Source: an uncultured Eggerthellaceae bacterium (GTDB taxonomy: Bacteria; Actinomycetota; Coriobacteriia; Coriobacteriales; Eggerthellaceae). From it: a stretch of 64,000 nt of DNA. The notes below the pieces were generated by a model. The model had not been told where the DNA came from. It did no database searches and saw only the letters and a list, made by a program, of their open reading frames with translations. A program made the translations under genes and the position numbers. The stretch is taken from contig CAKUNS010000003.1 of NCBI GenBank assembly GCA_934668515.1, positions 1-64,000 on the forward strand, in the 5' to 3' direction. Of this stretch, positions 39,129 to 48,840 are shown piece by piece. Within the stretch, counting starts at the first letter, position 1, and each line of letters begins with the position of its first letter.

Positions 39129-42100
39129 AATTGCCTGAGCGAGGCTGTCTTTATCGTGCGACTCGAAACGATACCGCACGATTTGAGGCTGGCCATCCAA
39201 CGAGCGTTGCTCGACCCTAACGAACGTCGCCTCCACCGCATCGAAGCCCGCACGTAACAGGGCATACGCATAGCACGACGCCTGAAGCACGTGCTTTTCC
39301 CTTACTTCCCCATCGGTCTCGGACAGATTGCCACCCGTCTTGTAGTCAACCACATGTGCGAGGCCTTTCGAGTTTGAGGGGCTTGTGGCAAGCAAGTCAA
39401 TCTCACCCTCAAGGTAAACACTGCCGCCACGCTCATCTGGCACGTCCACGAAGAACGGCACCTCGGCGGACAAGTTTGCATCATCGGCCGCGACATCATG
39501 CGCAAGATCGCTCTCGAACCAAGCGGCGAGCGCCTGGGCTAGACGGAATCGCGACGCGTATCCAACCCCGCACTGACGACAGACGGCGTCAATCCGCGAC
39601 TCGGGCGGCATGCACAACGCCTCCCCGGGCCCTCGTGCGATAACAGCGTATTGAGCCAGCAGGTGAAACGCCGTTCCAAAGTCGGTCGCCCTATCGTCTG
39701 CAGGTTGTTTTTCATCCAACCACGCATCGTCGCGGAGCGGATCGCCCTCAACCGGCACTCCAAAGCCACTCACGTCGGAAAGACTGGTCTCGACGGCGTG
39801 CTTGGAAGCAAGGTCTGCCAACAAACTGCCCGAATGAGACGCATCCGAAACGGCCGAGTAGCTGAAAATGCCCCCGCGATCGTGAAAGAACACGCGATCG
39901 CTTAAGCTTGAAAGAGACTCGTCGACAGGCACAGCGAACTTATCGTCGCTGGAGCCCTGCGAAGATGATCCACTATCACCCACATCATCTTTCTCCAAGG
40001 CCACATGCTGGACACGCGCTAACGTCGTGCCGCCGAACTCATGCATGGTCACGCCCGGGGCGAACCAGTCATTGGTGCCAGTGAGCGCGGGTCCGATCGA
40101 CGAAAACGCGTTCTTGGGCGCCCCGTTGGCATTGTCCTTCGTGCGGTTGCCGAACGTTGCCACGATCAGGGCCTCTTTCGCGCGCGTCAAAGCCACATAG
40201 AGCAGACGCTTGGCCTCTTCTGTTTCGCCAAGCATCTCGCGCCTGCGCATAAGGGCACGCAATTCCAGAATGTCGCCGCAAGAGGCCATCTTTGACGGGA
40301 TTTCATCTTCCAGCAGCTCTTCATCCAAGGCGTCATCAAGAGCCTTGCCGATATTTGCCACGGGCCCCTTTATGCCTGACACCGATTTACCCAAATCAAG
40401 CGATACGAAAACGCGTCCGTCGACGGAATCAAGCAGCAACGCCGACGAGTCCGACCCCGACGACTTCATCTCGGCCACGGCAACAATGGGGAACTCCAAG
40501 CCCTTTGCGGCATGGATGGTCATGATGCGCACGAAGTTGCCACCCGAAACAGACAAGGCGCCCGGCGCCTGAACCATGCCGGCAACTTGGCTTGCGAACT
40601 GCTCCGCAAGCGTTGCCGAGCCCCGCGGGCAGGCTTCCTCGGCCTCGCCCACCAGCCGCACGAGCTTGTACATGTTCGCAACGCTTGCGCGACCTTCCTC
40701 ACCTTGATGCTGCATGCGCGCAATCCAACCTGATTCAACAAGCAGGTCGTTAACAATGCTGCGCGCAGAGCTGACGCCAACGCGTTGACGAGCACGTCGA
40801 AGCACCGTTACCGCTTGAGCCAAGCGCGATGACAACGGCGCGCCGTCTATGCCCTGAGCCCCGAAGTCGGAAACAACCGCTTTACCCAGGACGCGAACGC
40901 CTTCGTGAAGGTCGCGTCTTCTTACGGAACCGTTCTGACGCCTAGTTGTGGCAACTTCAATGAGCTCGTCGGCAGTCAACCCGAACAAGGGGCTTGAGAG
41001 AACGCCGAAGAGCCCATCTTCGCATGCGGGGTTCGCAAGCCAGTTAAGCAAAGAGACGACGAGCGCCGTTTCGGGGGCGTTCTTCAAAACCGATCCGCCC
41101 GCGATGACGCACGAAAGCCCCACGTCGCGAACGGCTGCGGCGTAGACATCGGCATGCGACATCGTTCCAAGAAGAATGACCATGTCCCCCGCCGAATGGC
41201 CCGCTTTCGACAAGTTCGAGAACTCTTCGGCTATCGCGCGAGCGGACGAAAGGCGCATGAGTTCGGTGCCACCGCGTGAGGGATACGAAACATGACGGAC
41301 GACAATGCGCGCGCCGTCACCCAAAAACGGCTTCTTAACCTCTTTCTCGTCACGCGAAGGCGCTAGAGACATGAATTCCTTGCCGAACATATCATCGCGC
41401 TCGAAAATGCGGTCAACGAAGGACAGCACATCGCGATGGCTTCGAAAGTTGTCGGGCAGATAGATAATGTCGTCGGCGTTGCGCACCTGCACATCGGAAA
41501 GGTGCCGGCGGTACACGGACACGTCCGCCCCGCGGAAACGATAGATGCTCTGCTGCGCGTCGCCCACAACGCACAGACGGAAGGCATCGGGACCAGCCAA
41601 GCGCTTGATCATATCGACCTGGGATTGATCGGTGTCCTGAAACTCGTCGATCATGATGAGCTTGAACTTGTCTTCGAGCGAAGCTGCGATATCGGGGTGG
41701 TTGGCGATCGCCTGGGAGGCAAGTAGCAGCAAGTCATCGTTGCTAAGAACGCCTGCGCGATGCTTCAGCTTGTCCAATATCTCGGCTGCACGATTGGATA
41801 TCTCAAGGATGGTTTCAAAAAGCGGCTGAGCCGCAGAGAGGCGCAGTGAAACCGCTTCAGCCGTGATCTCGCCCAGAAGGCTTTTCGCCGTCTCTTTGAA
41901 ATCGGCCTTGCCGAAATTGCAGCTTGTCGGTAGCAACCCCATGACGCTCAGGGCATCCGCGGCGTCGAGCCTGCCCTCGTTGACCAAACGCGCGATCTCT
42001 TCCGAAGCCAACTGAGCTTGCGCGACGAACTTGGCCTTGCTGGCCGAATCGCTTTGGCCCTCCGCCAAGCCTATCATCAAGCCCAGAGCCGAAGCTACTT

Positions 42101-42698
42101 TGTCTAAAACCGCCACAGGAGAGACAGGATCGCCCAACTGCATAAGCATGATGCCGTCTTCCTGCGCAGGGATCTTCTCGACAAGTCGAAGCACCATATC
42201 CTCTACCGACGCCGACCCGAACGCAGAACCGAAAGAAGATGCCTGATATTCCGAGAACAGCACCTTGCACTCGTCCGCAGACGAGTCGCGCATTTCCTCG
42301 AGCGCGACTTCAACCGCAGACCTGCGCATTTCCTGCAACATGACATCGTCGGCGACGGAAAACGACGGATCGATGCCCAGCTGAACGGCGTTCGACCGAA
42401 GGATTCGCGAGCACATTCCGTGGATGGTCGAGATCCACGCCTCGTCGACTTTCAAGGCCTGATCGATCATGCCGGCATCGCGCAGCGATGTCTTGACGCG
42501 AGACTTCAGCTCGCCAGCCGCCTTCTTGGTGAAGGTGATGGCAAGAACCTGATCGATATCGTCCACATAGCCGCTGGTCAGAGCGTTCACGATGCGTTTA
42601 GTAAGCGTGAAGGTCTTTCCCGAGCCTGCGCCGGCAGCTACGACCAAAGGCTCATCGAGCGTGTTGATGCATTTCAATTGACCGGGTTTGAGAGCCAT
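39099..42698 (-). CDS. addA: AddA-type ATP-dependent helicase/nuclease subunit
   Basis: UvrD-type helicase with C-terminal RecB-family nuclease, processing double-strand breaks for RecA. Walker A is VVAAGAGSGKTFTLTKRIV, motif Ia AITFTKKAAGELKSRV, motif II LIMIDEFQDTDQSQ, motif III VVGDAQQSIYRFRGA, motif V TIHAAKGLEFPIV and motif VI LLYVALTRAKEALIVA. The nuclease motif is EGEIDLLAT ... VVDYKTGG. All appear intact. I start at 42698, two bases after the addB stop; the frame extends upstream into addB. Length is 1199 residues. Confidence 0.94.
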   Translation of the reverse strand: MALKPGQLKCINTLDEPLVVAAGAGSGKTFTLTKRIVNALTSGYVDDIDQVLAITFTKKAAGELKSRVKTSLRDAGMIDQALKVDEAWISTIHGMCSRILRSNAVQLGIDPSFSVADDVMLQEMRRSAVEVALEEMRDSSADECKVLFSEYQASSFGSAFGSASVEDMVLRLVEKIPAQEDGIMLMQLGDPVSPVAVLDKVASALGLMIGLAEGQSDSASKAKFVAQAQLASEEIARLVNEGRLDAADALSVMGLLPTSCNFGKADFKETAKSLLGEITAEAVSLRLSAAQPLFETILEISNRAAEILDKLKHRAGVLSNDDLLLLASQAIANHPDIAASLEDKFKLIMIDEFQDTDQSQVDMIKRLAGPDAFRLCVVGDAQQSIYRFRGADVSVYRRHLSDVQVRNADDIIYLPDNFRSHRDVLSFVDRIFERDDMFGKEFMSLAPSRDEKEVKKPFLGDGARIVVRHVSYPSRGGTELMRLSSARAIAEEFSNLSKAGHSAGDMVILLGTMSHADVYAAAVRDVGLSCVIAGGSVLKNAPETALVVSLLNWLANPACEDGLFGVLSSPLFGLTADELIEVATTRRQNGSVRRRDLHEGVRVLGKAVVSDFGAQGIDGAPLSSRLAQAVTVLRRARQRVGVSSARSIVNDLLVESGWIARMQHQGEEGRASVANMYKLVRLVGEAEEACPRGSATLAEQFASQVAGMVQAPGALSVSGGNFVRIMTIHAAKGLEFPIVAVAEMKSSGSDSSALLLDSVDGRVFVSLDLGKSVSGIKGPVANIGKALDDALDEELLEDEIPSKMASCGDILELRALMRRREMLGETEEAKRLLYVALTRAKEALIVATFGNRTKDNANGAPKNAFSSIGPALTGTNDWFAPGVTMHEFGGTTLARVQHVALEKDDVGDSGSSSQGSSDDKFAVPVDESLSSLSDRVFFHDRGGIFSYSAVSDASHSGSLLADLASKHAVETSLSDVSGFGVPVEGDPLRDDAWLDEKQPADDRATDFGTAFHLLAQYAVIARGPGEALCMPPESRIDAVCRQCGVGYASRFRLAQALAAWFESDLAHDVAADDANLSAEVPFFVDVPDERGGSVYLEGEIDLLATSPSNSKGLAHVVDYKTGGNLSETDGEVREKHVLQASCYAYALLRAGFDAVEATFVRVEQRSLDGQPQIVRYRFESHDKDSLAQAIAHAHAKACA

Positions 42699-42700
42699 AA

Positions 42701-45490
42701 CTATGCACCCCGTTTCGCGCAAGAGAAATCGGGACAAAAACGGCAGGCGTCCTTAGTTGACGGATTAGCCTGGACACAGCCGTTTCTCATGCCCTCAACG
42801 GCCACCTTGACCAACTCCTCAGTCGCATCAAGCATGCTCGAGAACGTCAAAGCGGACAAACTCATTTGGTCTTCTTCCTTAAGTTGAGCGTCCGCCAACC
42901 CCGTAGCATACGCCTCCCTCGACCATCCTTCGGGATCGCTTAGGGAACACGCGCACTTGTCGGAGCTGATATGCGGAAGGTGAACCGCATCGATGACGCG
43001 CGGGTCGTACGATCCAGCGATGTCGTGGCTTTTACCGTAGCTGACATAAAACGCCCCCACGACATTAAGTCCCAGCGCCTGCTTAACCACCTGCGCATAA
43101 ATACGCGTCTGAACCTTGCCCGCATGAAGAGCATCGCAAGACGCAAGCTGATGACCTGCGGTAACCGACCCCTTGTAGTCAAGGATGACTGCGTTGCCGT
43201 TAGCGTCGACATCGATGCGATCGACTTTTCCCACCAAATCGATGCCGGCGTATTTCGCCTGACAGTCGGCGCTTTCGTCACCAGGCAGCCCTATGACGTA
43301 CTCAAAATAGCGAGGCTGGAACGTCGGGAGCAACGCGGCGTCGTAATCAAGGAAATCGATGATCTGGCTTTTGAAGGCATCCATGGCACGCTTCTCAAGC
43401 TGTCCACAGGGAACAAGCCTGTTAGACCCAGGCTCCATTTCAAACTGTTCGGCCTCAAGCTGATCGAGCACATGTCCCATCAGCTGACGGGCTTGTTTAA
43501 GATTGCCTCCGTCAACCTTTGAATAACCCTCAGATTGAAAGGCGCGGTAAAACCGCTCGAGCGCCGCATGGGCGAATACACCCTTTTCCAGCGGGCCCCA
43601 TTCTTCCCTGCTTCCCTGCGCTTTCAGGCGGTTGAGCACGAACCACTTGCGCGGGCATTCAAGATAATTCTCGATCTGCGAAGGCGAAGGCGCGCAATAC
43701 GAGCCCGTTTGCGAAAAACGGGGCAACAGCGCGAAAGCGCGATAATCGGAAGAGAGCGATCCTTGACCGTTGCCGGGCAACGTCTCGCTAACAGATTGGA
43801 TCGTCGACGAAGGCGCCGCGACTGCATTTGCGAAGAGGTCCTCCTCGCCCCGCTCGGTTGCGCAGCAAGAAAGGTCGAGGTCTTGACGATTGCAAGCGTC
43901 AAGGAATTCCTCGAGCACGACACAGGGATACGTCTCGTTCGCATCGAAATCATGCAATGCGCGCTCGAACACAAAGTGAGTGGTTGGCAAGCCCTGCAGC
44001 GCGCGAAAACGCCTTCGGGCCTGAGACAGCGATGAGTCAACAGGGTAAAGACCCAGCTTCGCGAAAAGAACCGAGGCGGCGTTGTCTTTGTCGGCAACGG
44101 GATAGTCGGCGTTGTTCATATCCGCCATGATCAGCGTTGAAACCGACCCGGCATCCAGCGTTGATATATCGTCCTGCGTACCGATGGTCACATCCACAGA
44201 CCCTGGCACCGCTTGCTTGGATACGGAAATCGCCGAGTCTTTTATCAGGTTGATGCAATCCTCCACGGACAGATCGAATGCCCGAGCTGCGGCATACATT
44301 GCACGAAGTGCCGACATCGCCTCGATTTGCTCCGCCCTAAATGCCTCGCTCCAGCCAACCCGCGCCATCATCCTGTCAATGAAGGCACCCAGCAGAATAT
44401 CGGCATCAGGATCGGAAGCAAGCTCCTCCAATTGCGAGAATTCTTCGAAATCAGCACGAAGGGCAGAAAGGTACGGCTCTTTTTCCGCTATGCGATCGTT
44501 CAGCAGAAGGGACTCCGCCTTCTGAGCCGTGGAAGCATCGACGCCAGAGAACGGGGACAGCATGACGTCCACCAGAGCCGAAGCCCACTGGTCGCTGAAA
44601 AGGCAGTCGAACATGGAAACGAACGCGCTGCCGAATGCCGTCTGAACGAACGGCTTTCGGGCGCGCACCGCGCAGTTCACCCCTTCATCCGCAAGGCTTC
44701 GCGCAAGGGAGTCGTACATTTCAAGAGGATTGACGCAGGTGACAGCAACAGGGCCCTCGACAAGAAGCGAACGGACGATGTCAGCTACCAACGCAGGCTG
44801 AGCATAACGCCCCGAAGCGCACCCGAAATAACAAGAAACGCCCTTGGGAAGGGGAATCACGCCCTCTGCACCCAGAGCCTCGTCGACATGCACGTGCAGG
44901 CGATCGTTTTCCCTGAAAAGCAGTTGCTGATGCCATGAGAGCGGAGCGGCTTTGCAAACGAGCACGTCAAGGTCGCGCGGAAATGCGTCCTGGCTTGGAG
45001 ATAGAAGAGCAACGGCGCTGCCCAGTTCGACGAAGCCCCGCGCTGCTATGTAATCGAAATAGTCGGCGATAACGCCAAGAAGGGTCTTCTCGTTTTCAGA
45101 AAGAGCCGCCACCGAACCCGAACCCGATTCGCCTTCAGACGCATCGCCATTGCGCAAAGCATCAATCGCACCCTGCATCTCCGGCAAGCCCGCGCCCGCT
45201 TGCGCGATTTTCGCAGCAAGATGCACGTAGCCCGGAGCAAGAAGGAATTCGTTTTGCACATCCTTGAAAACGGCTTGCATTGCCATCATGCGCAACGCGT
45301 CGTTGACGATGACTCGTCCGTCTCCAGCAAGCTCCCACAGTGCAGACACCCACCCTTGAAACGTGGTGACCGTTACGCCGAAAAGCTGGGAGCCGGCATG
45401 CGCGCGACGATATGCATCAACCTGCGCAAAGGTTGGCAGAAGAACCACGTCGAACGACGCGGGATGAGTATGTTCAACATCGATTATCAT
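42701..45490 (-). CDS. addB: AddB-type nuclease subunit (PD-(D/E)XK, Fe-S)
   Basis: Partner of AddA. The C-terminal nuclease is seen as IENYLECPRKWFVLNRL, GKVDRIDVDANGNAVILDYK and the final CRFCPDFSC; the first Cys and the last three probably hold a [4Fe-4S] cluster. The N-terminal helicase-like region lacks a recognisable Walker A motif, unlike AddB of Bacillus. I place the start at ATG 45490 because TACAAT lies 7 nt upstream and no ribosome site exists, implying a leaderless mRNA; 45499 is the alternative. addA follows with a two-base gap. A LexA-like box overlaps the promoter. Confidence 0.9.
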   Translation of the reverse strand: MIIDVEHTHPASFDVVLLPTFAQVDAYRRAHAGSQLFGVTVTTFQGWVSALWELAGDGRVIVNDALRMMAMQAVFKDVQNEFLLAPGYVHLAAKIAQAGAGLPEMQGAIDALRNGDASEGESGSGSVAALSENEKTLLGVIADYFDYIAARGFVELGSAVALLSPSQDAFPRDLDVLVCKAAPLSWHQQLLFRENDRLHVHVDEALGAEGVIPLPKGVSCYFGCASGRYAQPALVADIVRSLLVEGPVAVTCVNPLEMYDSLARSLADEGVNCAVRARKPFVQTAFGSAFVSMFDCLFSDQWASALVDVMLSPFSGVDASTAQKAESLLLNDRIAEKEPYLSALRADFEEFSQLEELASDPDADILLGAFIDRMMARVGWSEAFRAEQIEAMSALRAMYAAARAFDLSVEDCINLIKDSAISVSKQAVPGSVDVTIGTQDDISTLDAGSVSTLIMADMNNADYPVADKDNAASVLFAKLGLYPVDSSLSQARRRFRALQGLPTTHFVFERALHDFDANETYPCVVLEEFLDACNRQDLDLSCCATERGEEDLFANAVAAPSSTIQSVSETLPGNGQGSLSSDYRAFALLPRFSQTGSYCAPSPSQIENYLECPRKWFVLNRLKAQGSREEWGPLEKGVFAHAALERFYRAFQSEGYSKVDGGNLKQARQLMGHVLDQLEAEQFEMEPGSNRLVPCGQLEKRAMDAFKSQIIDFLDYDAALLPTFQPRYFEYVIGLPGDESADCQAKYAGIDLVGKVDRIDVDANGNAVILDYKGSVTAGHQLASCDALHAGKVQTRIYAQVVKQALGLNVVGAFYVSYGKSHDIAGSYDPRVIDAVHLPHISSDKCACSLSDPEGWSREAYATGLADAQLKEEDQMSLSALTFSSMLDATEELVKVAVEGMRNGCVQANPSTKDACRFCPDFSCAKRGA

Positions 45491-45497
45491 GTCCGAC

Positions 45498-45543
45498 ATT
45501 GTAACAAGCAACAAGGATAAGAACAAATGTTCTTATCCTTGTT
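45498..45543 (-). promoter_or_regulatory. addBA promoter with LexA-like (SOS) operator inside a 34-bp palindrome
   Basis: AACAAGGATAAGAACA (45510-45525) and TGTTCTTATCCTTGTT (45528-45543) are perfect inverted repeats around AA. The centre, GAACAAATGTTC (45521-45532), matches the Gram-positive LexA/DinR core GAACRNRYGTTC completely. On the minus strand TTGTTC and TACAAT (45498-45503) lie 17 bp apart, so the box overlaps the -35 element and would block RNA polymerase. Confidence 0.72.
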
Positions 45544-45619
45544 CACAAAGCAATTGATTTGTCTAATCGCGGCCGGGCAAAGACCTCATGCAAGCTAAGC
45601 CCAGATCCGCCGCGGCGGC

Positions 45620-45940
45620 TTAGGCGAAATCGTAAAGATCCTTCGCGGCCACTTGGAACGCCTGGTAAACCTCTTCCGAGATGGCGTCGTCGTCAACAAG
45701 TTCGAAGGCAACGGGCTGCTCGTCCTCGTCAAGCTCGGTCGCTTCAAGAATGACAACCTCGCCCGAAGACGTAGCGGGCTCGTCTTCGGTAACCGGGAAG
45801 AAAAACGCGTAACGGCGGTCGTTGTGGATCAGAAGCCCCAGGAACTCCATCTCGACGACGTCGCCGTTCTCGTCTTCCAGGGCGATGACCATGCCCTCTT
45901 CGGTCGGCGGTGCGAAATTAGGTGCACTTCCCTCACGCAT
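45620..45940 (-). CDS. DUF1292-like small acidic protein
   Basis: A 106-residue acidic protein with the pattern of DUF1292 (YrzB) proteins: VIALEDENGDVVEMEFLGLL, then NDRRYAFFFPV and GEVVILEA, ending with an extra helix EEVYQAFQVAAKDLYDF. The function of the family is not established. Start ATG at 45940, AGGTACATC upstream, 7 nt after the secDF stop, so it is probably in the secDF transcript. Confidence 0.8.
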   Translation of the reverse strand: MREGSAPNFAPPTEEGMVIALEDENGDVVEMEFLGLLIHNDRRYAFFFPVTEDEPATSSGEVVILEATELDEDEQPVAFELVDDDAISEEVYQAFQVAAKDLYDFA

Positions 45941-45947
45941 GATGTAC

Positions 45948-48710
45948 CTACTTCCTTTTCTTTCCTTTACGTTTTCCACCGCGAGCGTGGTCGTTGCGAA
46001 CGGGCGCCTCCTGCGCTGCGTTCTTCGCTTCCTCCGCCTGAAGGGCCTCGAGCTCTGCGATGTTCCGATCAATCGTTTCGTCATCGGCGACGCTGATGGG
46101 CACCGAAAGACGTTCGACATTAGCGGTTTGGGCCTGGGCACTCTTCAAACGAGCCGAACGCGAATTGGCCACCGACGCGCCCGTGGTTCCCTGCGAGCGG
46201 TCGAACTCGAACACGCCAACCGTGTCGCCGAAGCGCTTAGCGAGCTTGGCATAACGCGGCTCGCGCGTCTTCCACATGGCGAACAGAGGCGATGCGACGG
46301 CAATAGAGGAATACGCGCCCGCAACCAAGCCGATTGCCATGGCGAATGCGAAGTCCTTCAAGGTCTCGCCGCCGAAGATGAGCATGCCGACAACCGGGAT
46401 GAGCGAGGTCAGCGTGGTGTTCAACGAACGAATGAAGACCTGATTGATCGAATGGTTCGCCATCGTCATGAACGAGCACTTGATGGAGAGGTCGGTCATG
46501 TTGTCGTTGATGCGGTGGAACACGACCACCGTGTCGTACAGCGAGTAGCCCAAAATGGTAAGCAACGCCGCGATGGTGTTCGGGTTGACCTCGCGACCGA
46601 CCAATGCGTAAATGCCCATCACGATAATCAAGTCGTGGAGCAGCGATGCGACGGCGGTGAAGCCCATCTTGTACTCGAACCTGATGGCGATATAGACGAT
46701 GATAAACGCAATTGAAACCAAGAATGCAATCAGCGAGGCGTTGATGACGCTCGAGCCCCAGTCGGGACCGATGGTGGTAACTTCGAAGCTATCGGCAGTC
46801 AGGCCAACCTGGTTGGCAACCGTGTTGGCAGTAGCCGCAGCAGCCTGCGCATCGGTGGTTGTGGTACGAACCAGGAAGCCATCCTCGCCATCGGAGAAGG
46901 TAGTCTGGATAACCGCATCGGGCTCGCCCGCGTTGCTGAACGCAGTGCGCATATCGTCGAGAGTCAGGCTGCCAGTGTCGTGGAACGAAACGGACGTGCC
47001 GCCGACGAATTCAATGCCGAATTGCAGACCGCGCACGCCAACCACGACGAACGACAGCACGATGAGCACGGCAGAGATGGAAAGCAGGATCTTCCTATAA
47101 CCCAGGAAATTGATGTCGTGCTTGATGAAACGGCCTTTCACGTTGCGAACGCGCTCGAGCAGCGCCGGTGCAGCGTCGCCGCCACGCTCCTTCACCACGC
47201 GCTCAGTCTCGTTGCGGTCAAGAGCCTCGCCGATCTCGGCTTCGCCGGCGCTAACGCCTTCGACAGCGGCAAGGTCGGCGTATACCTTTGCGGCAACCTG
47301 GCCGTCCTTGACATCCCAGAACGAAGGATGCGCGGCGATGGTGCGCGGCGCAAGCAGACGAATAAGCGGAGCCTTGAACAACAGCATCATGACGATGTCG
47401 CACATGATGCCCAGGGCAAGGGTAAGACCGAAGCCCTTAACGGAAGCGGATGCAAGGAAGAACAAGCACAGGGCGCTTACCAGAGTGACGAGGTCGGCGT
47501 CGATGGACGTCTGAATGGCATGCCTGACGCCCGTGATGGAGGCAGCGCGAACGCTGCGGCCCATGCGGATTTCCTCGCGGAAGCGCTCGACCGTAAGAAC
47601 CGACGAGTCGGCGGCCATGCCGATTGTCAAAACGATGCCGGCAACGCCCGAGAGCGAAAGGCTGAACAGACCGAAGTGCGAAAGGCCAGCCAAGATGCCC
47701 AAATAGAAAATCGCGAACACGACCATGGCCGCGGCGGTGATGGTGCCCAAGCCACGGTAGAAGAACAGCAGGTAAATCATGACCAGCGCCAAGCCCAGCA
47801 GCGCAACGACAACGCCGGACGCTAGGGCATCCTGGCCAAGCGTCGGACCGACAACCTGGCTTTGGGAGAACGAGAAGCTTACGGGAAGCGAGCCGGACTC
47901 AAGGATGGTCTTGAGGTTCTTGGCCTCGTCTTGAGTGTAGTTGCCGGTGATGGAAACGTTGCCGGTGGGAATCTCGGACTGGACCGCAGGGGCGCTTTGC
48001 ACCTCGCCATCGAGGATGATGACGATCTTGCCCTTGGTAGGCGCAAGTTCCTTAGTGGCATTGGCAAACGCCTGCGTCCCCGCAGAATCAAGCGTCAGGT
48101 TCACGGCATAGGTGGTTGCGGTTTCGCTTGCACGATCCACCGTGACGTTCTTGATGTTCTCACCGGTGATGAGCGGCGTGTAGGTGCCCTCTGCAACCTT
48201 CAGCGTCTGCTTCTGTCCGCTGGGGAACTGGTTGCCGAAGGCGTCGGTGACGGTGCTTTCCTGACCGTACTGACCGCTGTTGATCTTCGATACGACATCG
48301 CTATCGGTGAAGGAGTCAAGGCGGGCGAACTCAAGCTTGCCGGTTTTACCGATAGTGGCCAAAGCCGTTTCGGTGTCGGACAGACCAGGAATCTGAACCA
48401 AGATCTGGTTGCGACCCTGAAGCTGGACGACGGCCTCGGAAGCACCCAGCGCATTCACGCGGTTCTCGATGATGGCGCGCGACGTTTCCATGTCGGCATC
48501 GGTGATGTCGGTGCCGTCGGTGGTCGATGCAGTGAGCACGACGGAAAGGCCACCTTGAATGTCGAGGCCCTGGTTGATCTTCTTATCGGGGGGCATGAAA
48601 AACGCCACGGAGACCACAAGGAGGATCGTGGTGATAATCAAAAGCCAGACATTGCGGCGATCGTTGGTGCCGGTCGCTTTCTTCTTGCGCTCGAGTTTAG
48701 GTAGAGCCAT
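45948..48710 (-). CDS. secDF: SecD-SecF fused protein-export membrane protein
   Basis: Uses the proton gradient to help pull secreted proteins across the membrane. SecD part: TM1, GLDIQGGLSVVL, the P1-domain segment VNALGASEAVVQLQGRNQIL, and TIGMAADSSVLTVERFREE. SecF part: FGIEFVGGTSVSF and LTILGYSLYDTVVVFHRI. Twelve membrane segments fit the paired 6+6 plan. Between them is a linker of about 70 residues (WDVKDGQVAAKVYADLAAVE...) longer than in most SecDF. I start at 48710 (MALPKLERKKK) rather than four codons upstream. The C-terminal tail is basic. Confidence 0.94.
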   Translation of the reverse strand: MALPKLERKKKATGTNDRRNVWLLIITTILLVVSVAFFMPPDKKINQGLDIQGGLSVVLTASTTDGTDITDADMETSRAIIENRVNALGASEAVVQLQGRNQILVQIPGLSDTETALATIGKTGKLEFARLDSFTDSDVVSKINSGQYGQESTVTDAFGNQFPSGQKQTLKVAEGTYTPLITGENIKNVTVDRASETATTYAVNLTLDSAGTQAFANATKELAPTKGKIVIILDGEVQSAPAVQSEIPTGNVSITGNYTQDEAKNLKTILESGSLPVSFSFSQSQVVGPTLGQDALASGVVVALLGLALVMIYLLFFYRGLGTITAAAMVVFAIFYLGILAGLSHFGLFSLSLSGVAGIVLTIGMAADSSVLTVERFREEIRMGRSVRAASITGVRHAIQTSIDADLVTLVSALCLFFLASASVKGFGLTLALGIMCDIVMMLLFKAPLIRLLAPRTIAAHPSFWDVKDGQVAAKVYADLAAVEGVSAGEAEIGEALDRNETERVVKERGGDAAPALLERVRNVKGRFIKHDINFLGYRKILLSISAVLIVLSFVVVGVRGLQFGIEFVGGTSVSFHDTGSLTLDDMRTAFSNAGEPDAVIQTTFSDGEDGFLVRTTTTDAQAAAATANTVANQVGLTADSFEVTTIGPDWGSSVINASLIAFLVSIAFIIVYIAIRFEYKMGFTAVASLLHDLIIVMGIYALVGREVNPNTIAALLTILGYSLYDTVVVFHRINDNMTDLSIKCSFMTMANHSINQVFIRSLNTTLTSLIPVVGMLIFGGETLKDFAFAMAIGLVAGAYSSIAVASPLFAMWKTREPRYAKLAKRFGDTVGVFEFDRSQGTTGASVANSRSARLKSAQAQTANVERLSVPISVADDETIDRNIAELEALQAEEAKNAAQEAPVRNDHARGGKRKGKKRK

Positions 48711-48729
48711 GTTGCCAACCAATCTTCGC

Positions 48730-48751
48730 GGCCCGCCAAGCTAGGCGGGCC
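48730..48751. repeat. Strong hairpin between tgt and secDF
   Basis: GGCCCGCC-AAGCTA-GGCGGGCC, a perfect 8-bp GC stem 20 nt upstream of the secDF start. No T-run follows on the minus strand (a weak one, TTATCTTT, exists on the plus). It may be an inefficient terminator for tgt or a leader structure of secDF. Confidence 0.5.
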
Positions 48752-48840
48752 TTATCTTTATCGCGGATGTCCTGCGATCAGCCAGCCCTTGCGAATGCCC
48801 GCCAAGGCCGGAATCGCCAATCAGTCAATCTTTAATTTTA

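Noticed and set aside
45510..45543. The palindrome upstream of addB read as a terminator for the secDF transcript
   Set aside because: No T-run follows on the minus strand, and its centre and placement over the -35 fit an operator better.
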